A stretch of 64,000 nucleotides of DNA from positions 62,001-126,000 of the forward strand of contig CAVPVD010000008.1 in assembly GCA_963709155.1 (NCBI GenBank), written 5' to 3'. Shown here one piece after another: positions 59,398-64,000 of the stretch. Each line of letters opens with the position of its first letter. Positions within the stretch are counted from its first letter, which is position 1. The notes under the pieces are model-generated. The model was not told where the DNA came from, made no database searches, and worked only from the letters and a program-made list of their open reading frames with translations. A program made the position numbers and the translations under genes. The DNA is from Bog-159 sp963709155. GTDB lineage: Bacteria; Acidobacteriota; Terriglobia; Bryobacterales; Bryobacteraceae.

Positions 59398-62300
59398 ATG
59401 CCGGAAAATCCGTTCGTCCATTTGCACTGCCACACCGATTACTCCCTGCTCGATGGAGCCTGCGAAATCGGGCAGCTCATGGACACCGTAGTGGAGCAGA
59501 AGATGCCCGCCGTCGCGATGACGGATCATGGCAACCTGTTCGGCGCCGTCCAGTTTTACAACACCGCCAAGAGTAAAGGCGTGCACCCGGTCATCGGCTG
59601 CGAAGTCTATGTTTCGCAGCAGGGCCACAAGGCCCGCAGCGACACCGACCGCTACAACCACCTGGTGCTGCTCTGCGAGACGCAGGAAGGCTATCGCAAT
59701 CTCATCAACCTGGTCTCCACGGGCTTCTTGGAAGGGTTTTACTACAAGCCCCGCATCGACCGGGACCTGCTGGCGCAGCACTCCAAAGGCCTCATCGGCA
59801 TGTCCGCCTGCCTGCGCGGCGACATCCCGGAGATTCTGCTGTCCGACCGTTACGAGGAAGCCCGCCGCACCGCGTACACTTACTCGGATATCTTCGGCAA
59901 GGGCAACTTCTTTCTGGAGATTCAGGACCATCACCTGGAACAGGACAAGCGCCTGACTCCGGCCGTGAACCGGCTGTCTTCCGATACCGGGCTGCCCATG
60001 GTGGCCACCAACGACGCGCACTACCTGCGCCGCGACGATGCGCGCGCGCACGAGATCCTGCTCTGCATCCAGACCGGCAAGACCATGAGCGATCCGTCGC
60101 GCATGAAATGGAATACGCCCGATTTCTACCTGAAGTCGCGCGCCGAGATGATGCAGCTTTTCGGCGAGTTGGAAGATTCGCTGGACCGCACCTGGGAGAT
60201 CGCGCAGCGCTGCCATGTAGATCTGCAAAAGATCAAGGAGCCCTTCCCGAAATTCGAGGTTCCGGCCGCGCACTCCACCGATACTTACTTCGAATTCGTG
60301 GCGCGGCAGGGTTTCGAGGGACGCCGGCCGCGCCTGGAAGCGTTGCGCGCCTCGGGCCACTTGAAGCACGACCTGGCGGAGTATGCCGAGCGTCTCGACC
60401 GCGAAATCAAGATGATCCAGACGATGCAGTTTTCGGGCTACTTTCTGATCGTCTGGGATTTCATCCGGTTCGCGCGCTCCCAATCCATTCCGGTGGGGCC
60501 GGGGCGCGGGTCGGCGGCGGGCAGCCTGGTGGGCTACGCCATGGGAATTACGGATATCGATCCGCTGCAATACGGGCTGCTGTTCGAGCGCTTCCTGAAT
60601 CCGGAGCGCATCAGCCTGCCCGATATCGATATCGACTTCTGCATGAACCGGCGCGGCGAAGTGATTCAATACGTCACCGAGAAATACGGCCGCGAGCAGG
60701 TAGCGCAGATCATCACGTTCAACACCATGGCGGCTCGGGCGGCCATCAAAGACGTAGGCCGCGCGCTGGACATGAGCTTTGCGGACGTGGAGCGCCTGAC
60801 CAAGCTGGTGCCCAACGTCCTGAACATTTCGCTCGACGAGGCCATGAAGACGGAGCCGGGCTTCGGCGAGCTCGAGCGCAAGGATCCGCGCGTGGCGGAG
60901 ATCCTGCAGGTGGCGCGACGCCTGGAAGGCATGGCGCGCAACTGTTCGGTGCACGCGGCGGGTGTGGTGATCTCGCCGCAGCCGCTGAAGCAACTGGTGC
61001 CGCTCTACCGCACCAACCGGGAAGAAATTGTCACCCAGTTCGATATGAGCGGCCTGGAGAAGCTGCAGCTTCTGAAGATGGATTTCCTGGGCCTGACCAC
61101 GCTCACGCTGATCGCCGATGCGCTGAAGCTGATCGAGAAACGCCACGGCGTGCGCCTGGTGCCCGAGGATCTGCCGCTGGACGATCCCGCCACTTACGAG
61201 ATTTTTTCGAAGGCCCTCACCAGCGGTATCTTTCAGTTTGAATCGTCCGGCATGCGGGACATCCTGCGCCGGTACCATCCCGAGCGCATCGAGGATCTGA
61301 CGGCGCTGAACGCCCTCTACCGGCCTGGCCCCATTCAGGGCGGCATGGTGGACGATTTTATCGAGCGCAAACAGGGCCGCCGGGCGGTCACCTACGATCT
61401 GCCCGAGCTGAAGGTGTTGCTGGAAGAGACTTACGGCGTGATCGTCTACCAGGAACAGGTGATGCAGATCTCCAACCTGGTGGCCGGCTACTCACTGGGC
61501 GAAGCCGATATTCTGCGCCGCGCCATGGGTAAGAAGAAGGCCGAAGAGATGGCTGCGCAGCGCGAGCGCTTCATCAAGGGCGCGCTGGAGAAGGGTTTCC
61601 CGCAGAAAAAGGTCGAGAAGATTTTCGACTTGATGGAACAGTTCGCGGGCTACGGATTTAATAAGTCGCATTCCGCGGCGTATGCTTATCTGGCCTTTGT
61701 TACCGCGTATCTGAAGGCCCACTATCCGGTCGACTTCATGGCCGCGCTGCTCACATCGGAAACCGGCAACACCGCGAAGGTGGTGAAGTATATCAATGAG
61801 TGCCGCGAGATGGGCATCACCGTGCTACAGCCGGATGTGAACGCCAGCGATTGGAGCTTCACGCCGGACGACACGGCGCCGAACGGCAAAGGCATCCGGT
61901 TCGGGCTGGGCGCCGTGAAGAACCTGGGCGCGAACGCCGTGGAAGCCATTCGCGCCGCGCGGGAGAAGCTGGGCCGTTTCCTTTCCCTTTATGAATTTTG
62001 CGAGCATGTGGACCTGAGCTCGATCAACAAGCGCATGATCGAGAGTCTGATCCGGGCCGGCGCCATGGATCTGCTGGAGGGCACGCGCGCCCAATTATTC
62101 GCCGCTACTGAGAGCGCCATGGAGGCCGGGCAGCGCGTGTGGCGCGATCGCCTGAGCGGACAGGGCGGCTTGTTCGGCGACATGACGCCTGAAGAGGGAC
62201 CCGTGGAGCGGCCGCTGCCGCAAGTGCCGGATTGGACCGGGCGCGAAAAGCTGCAGGGCGAAAAGGAGATGCTGGGCTTCTATGTGACCGGCCACCCGCT

Positions 62301-62877
62301 GGACGATTACGGCGATAAGGTGCGCGAACTCGCTTCGCACGATACCGGCAATCTGGAAGGCCTCGAAAAAGGGACCGAAGTGGCTATTTGCGGCGTGCTC
62401 ACCAGCATCCAGCGAAAGCGCAATCGCGAGCAGAAGCCGTGGGCCGCGCTGCAGATCGAAGACCGCACGGGCGCGGTAGAGGGCATGGTGTTCGCGGCCA
62501 GCTTCGATCGCCTGGCGAATCTGATCGTGGAAGACAAGGCGGTGCTGGTGAAAGGGCTGGTGTTGCCCGAGGAGAACGCGCCGCCCAAGATCTCGGTGCA
62601 GGATATCATCCCGCTGGAGACCGCGCGCCTGAACCTGCCGTCATTGATTTCAATTCGCGTATGGCTGGGGCGCAATGGCGTGGCGGACAAGCCGGCCGCG
62701 CTGCGCCAGTTATTCAGTGCCAAGGCGGGCGAGACGCAGGTACGGCTACGGTTGGAGATGCCGCGCGATTTTTCGGTGATCCTGGATGTGCCTACCAAGG
62801 TGCGGCCCGACCGGGAGTTCAAGGCGGCATTGGAGAAGATTTGCGGGCCGGACTGCGTGGAAGTTCTGGCGGGGTAA
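59398..62877 (+). CDS. dnaE: DNA polymerase III subunit alpha
   Basis: The 1159-residue protein is a full-length DnaE1-type replicative polymerase. The PHP domain starts FVHLHCHTDYSLLDGA and has MTDHGNLFGA. The C-family palm has PDIDIDF with catalytic D409 and D411, and D562 in LKMDFLGLTTLT. The fingers contain PVGPGRGSAAGSLVGYA and ALYRPGPIQGGMVDDFIERK. The GYGFNKSHSAAYAYLAFVTAYLKAHYP segment and an OB fold near 990-1070 (VAICGVLTSIQRKRNREQKPWAALQIEDRTGAVEGMVF) complete it. It synthesises the leading and lagging strands. The ATG at 59398 follows AAGGAAGG. Confidence 0.96.
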   Translation: MPENPFVHLHCHTDYSLLDGACEIGQLMDTVVEQKMPAVAMTDHGNLFGAVQFYNTAKSKGVHPVIGCEVYVSQQGHKARSDTDRYNHLVLLCETQEGYRNLINLVSTGFLEGFYYKPRIDRDLLAQHSKGLIGMSACLRGDIPEILLSDRYEEARRTAYTYSDIFGKGNFFLEIQDHHLEQDKRLTPAVNRLSSDTGLPMVATNDAHYLRRDDARAHEILLCIQTGKTMSDPSRMKWNTPDFYLKSRAEMMQLFGELEDSLDRTWEIAQRCHVDLQKIKEPFPKFEVPAAHSTDTYFEFVARQGFEGRRPRLEALRASGHLKHDLAEYAERLDREIKMIQTMQFSGYFLIVWDFIRFARSQSIPVGPGRGSAAGSLVGYAMGITDIDPLQYGLLFERFLNPERISLPDIDIDFCMNRRGEVIQYVTEKYGREQVAQIITFNTMAARAAIKDVGRALDMSFADVERLTKLVPNVLNISLDEAMKTEPGFGELERKDPRVAEILQVARRLEGMARNCSVHAAGVVISPQPLKQLVPLYRTNREEIVTQFDMSGLEKLQLLKMDFLGLTTLTLIADALKLIEKRHGVRLVPEDLPLDDPATYEIFSKALTSGIFQFESSGMRDILRRYHPERIEDLTALNALYRPGPIQGGMVDDFIERKQGRRAVTYDLPELKVLLEETYGVIVYQEQVMQISNLVAGYSLGEADILRRAMGKKKAEEMAAQRERFIKGALEKGFPQKKVEKIFDLMEQFAGYGFNKSHSAAYAYLAFVTAYLKAHYPVDFMAALLTSETGNTAKVVKYINECREMGITVLQPDVNASDWSFTPDDTAPNGKGIRFGLGAVKNLGANAVEAIRAAREKLGRFLSLYEFCEHVDLSSINKRMIESLIRAGAMDLLEGTRAQLFAATESAMEAGQRVWRDRLSGQGGLFGDMTPEEGPVERPLPQVPDWTGREKLQGEKEMLGFYVTGHPLDDYGDKVRELASHDTGNLEGLEKGTEVAICGVLTSIQRKRNREQKPWAALQIEDRTGAVEGMVFAASFDRLANLIVEDKAVLVKGLVLPEENAPPKISVQDIIPLETARLNLPSLISIRVWLGRNGVADKPAALRQLFSAKAGETQVRLRLEMPRDFSVILDVPTKVRPDREFKAALEKICGPDCVEVLAG

Positions 62878-63001
62878 GCCGTGGCGCACGCTTCAGCGGG
62901 AGCCTCCGCGGATGCGGGTGAAACAGCGGCGAAATGGAGGGCGGGCAATCCTGGCACAAGGCCCGCTGCAGCGAGGGGTCTCAGATGAAGGTGCCGGGCG
63001 G

Positions 63002-63018
63002 GCCGGCTGAAAGCCGGC
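63002..63018. repeat. Hairpin between dnaE and the PadR gene
   Basis: GCCGGCT and AGCCGGC form a perfect 7-bp stem around GAA, 125 bp after the dnaE stop. No T run follows. It resembles the other GC-rich palindromes at gene borders and could mark the dnaE transcript end. Confidence 0.45.
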
Positions 63019-63033
63019 TCCGGAGCGCTCCCC

Positions 63034-63079
63034 TTGCGAAACTAGGAGGAACCGGCTATACTCCTAGTTGAACTAGGAG
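63034..63079 (+). promoter_or_regulatory. PadR promoter with nested palindromic operator
   Basis: A promoter is visible as TTGCGA (63034-63039), a 17-bp spacer and TATACT (63057-63062). The half-site AACTAGGAG occurs at 63040-63048 and 63071-63079, and its inverse CTCCTAGTT at 63061-63069. The last two form a perfect 19-bp palindrome that covers the end of the -10 box and the AGGAG Shine-Dalgarno. Binding by the encoded PadR would block both transcription and ribosome access. Confidence 0.65.
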
Positions 63080-63088
63080 GAAACGATC

Positions 63089-63430
63089 GTGGGCAAAACA
63101 GCCGACCTGCTGCCGGGTACCCTGGACATGCTGATCCTGAAGGCCGTATCCTTGAAACCGCTGCATGGATACGGCGTATTGCTGCGCATCCAGCAGATTT
63201 CAGGCGATGCGCTGGAGATTCCCCAAGGGTCCTTGTATCCGGCGCTTTATCGGTTGGAGCACCAGGAATTGATCGCCGCGGAATGGGGTGTAAGCGACAA
63301 TAATCGCCGGGCGAAGTATTACACGCTAACCGTCGCCGGGCGGCGCCGCTTGCGGCAGGAGACCGCCGGCTGGAACCGGCTGGCGTCCGCGATTGCCGTG
63401 GCTTTGAACACGACGCCGGAGGAGGTGTGA
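63089..63430 (+). CDS. PadR-family transcriptional regulator
   Basis: The 113-residue protein has the PadR winged helix: DLLPGTLDMLILKAVSLKPLHGYGVLLRIQQISGDALEIPQGSLYPALYRLEHQELIAAEWGVSDNNRRAKYYTLTVAGRRRLRQETAGW. In Acidobacteria such genes commonly precede duplicated FtsX permeases and repress them. The GTG at 63089 follows AGGAGG. The permease ATG is two bases after its stop, so both lie under the operator-promoter at 63034. Confidence 0.93.
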   Translation: MGKTADLLPGTLDMLILKAVSLKPLHGYGVLLRIQQISGDALEIPQGSLYPALYRLEHQELIAAEWGVSDNNRRAKYYTLTVAGRRRLRQETAGWNRLASAIAVALNTTPEEV

Positions 63431-63432
63431 AC

Positions 63433-64000
63433 ATGCTCGGACCTCTTCGTTCTCTTTGGCGCGTAATCAAGTCCCGGCGCGATTTCGAACAGAGGATGGC
63501 CGAGGAGCTGCGCTTTCACGTCGCGCAATACACGGAAGACCTGGTGCGCTTGGGCGTACCTCCGCCAGAGGCGGCCCGGCGCGCCCGCATCGAGTTCGGC
63601 AGCCTGGACAGTGCCAAGGAAGAGTGCCGCGAAGCCCGTGGGCTCCGCGCATTCGACGAGCTGGCCCGGCAACTGCGCCACGCTGCCCGATTGCTGCGCA
63701 AGACGCCCGGATTTACAGCAACTGCCTTAGTAACTCTGGCCGTCTGCCTGGGCGCGAACCTGACCATATTCGCGGTGGTCGATTCTATCCTGCTCCGTCC
63801 CCTGCCGTTTCCCGACCCGGGCCGCCTGGTCACCGTCTTTAATACATATCCGAAAGCCGGCGTCGATCGGGACGGATCCTCGATAGCCAATTATTACGAA
63901 CGCCGCGGCAGGATCCCGGCCTTCGCCGGGGTCGCCATCTATTCCTATGACCGGGCGGTCGTCGGCGCGGCCGGCGCAACCGAACAGGAGAAGATCGCGC
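63433..64000 (+). CDS. Acidobacterial duplicated FtsX-like permease (ADOP), 3' end outside window
   Basis: The first 189 codons are visible. They contain a cytoplasmic N-terminal helical segment (RDFEQRMAEELRFHVAQYTEDLVRLGVPPPEAARRARIEFGS, a permease prefix domain), then the first membrane helix (RKTPGFTATALVTLAVCLGANLTIFAVVDSILLRPLPF) and the start of the MacB-like periplasmic domain. This is the ADOP architecture with its N-terminal extension. It is coupled to PadR and continues beyond position 64000. Confidence 0.9.
   Translation, partial: MLGPLRSLWRVIKSRRDFEQRMAEELRFHVAQYTEDLVRLGVPPPEAARRARIEFGSLDSAKEECREARGLRAFDELARQLRHAARLLRKTPGFTATALVTLAVCLGANLTIFAVVDSILLRPLPFPDPGRLVTVFNTYPKAGVDRDGSSIANYYERRGRIPAFAGVAIYSYDRAVVGAAGATEQEKIA

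Noticed and set aside
59374..61278. 634-codon minus-strand open frame opposite dnaE
   Set aside because: It is a shadow of the dnaE reading frame; the composition is biased and there is no plausible start or ribosome site.
1..64000. CRISPR array or cas genes
   Set aside because: No regularly spaced 25-40-bp repeats and no Cas motifs were seen anywhere in the window.

Overview
The window looks like a chromosomal segment of an Acidobacteriota bacterium, probably close to the Bryobacterales / 'Candidatus Solibacter' group. This rests on family content, not on a search: two acidobacterial-type FtsX permeases (one behind a PadR regulator), GloVer-type tandem-repeat proteins, a VWFA-related secreted protein, large PQQ-like propellers, a PhaR/phasin pair and high GC. 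Most genes are ordinary housekeeping or metabolic genes packed with 1-14 bp overlaps.

Layout. 1-7.9 kb: the 3' part of a secreted alpha-amylase with Ig-like repeats and an adhesin-like tail, a YdcF-family protein, a TrmH-family methyltransferase, rarA, a small gene remnant and a class I fumarase broken by four single-base insertions. 7.95-23.64 kb: a 15.6-kb genomic island inserted in the 3' half of tRNA-Phe. It is bounded by a 43-bp exact direct repeat (51/52 bp with one gap) and carries a tyrosine integrase, a small Xis-like protein, two nearly identical 618-bp copies of a ribbon-helix-helix (RHH) gene with its palindromic operator, two RHH/PIN toxin-antitoxin modules, and four very large secreted-protein genes (two GloVer-repeat, one PQQ/propeller-like, one unrecognised). 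Tandem GGGAACA motifs near both ends may be integrase arm sites. 23.7-24.4 kb: an intact BrnA antitoxin, a decapitated BrnT toxin and a PIN-toxin remnant.

24.4-28.6 kb: a single-polypeptide fusion of a SEDS glycosyltransferase (FtsW/RodA) with a class B penicillin-binding protein, translationally coupled to an FhaA-like FHA protein. 28.6-31.8 kb: a minus-strand group with an orphan histidine kinase, a GH43-like propeller lipoprotein and a membrane-anchored protein, preceded by an exported methyltransferase. 32-38 kb: SthA transhydrogenase, ROK protein, TPR protein plus seven-haem cytochrome, MtgA and a UPF0173 hydrolase. 38.2-45.9 kb: an FtsX permease, a coupled alpha-galactosidase-like / aldo-keto reductase / zinc alcohol dehydrogenase operon, an esterase and an acetyltransferase. 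45.9-47.9 kb: a six-repeat phasin-like protein divergent from PhaR with a CTGC-N3-GCAG operator between them, then a CBS protein. 48-53.7 kb: PQQ propeller, acetyltransferase, a class I amidotransferase, DUF1801 and VWFA-related proteins. 53.8-62.9 kb: xseA, acpP-fabF, etfBA, two orphan DUF433 antitoxins with one truncated toxin, and dnaE. 63-64 kb: PadR with nested palindromes over its promoter, then the start of a second FtsX-type permease.

Eight one- or two-base frame disruptions were found in otherwise well-conserved genes (fumarase x4, one PIN toxin, the propeller gene, a GloVer gene at a run of ten G, fabF). Because fabF is normally essential, at least some are probably sequence errors; this matters for anyone reusing the gene models.
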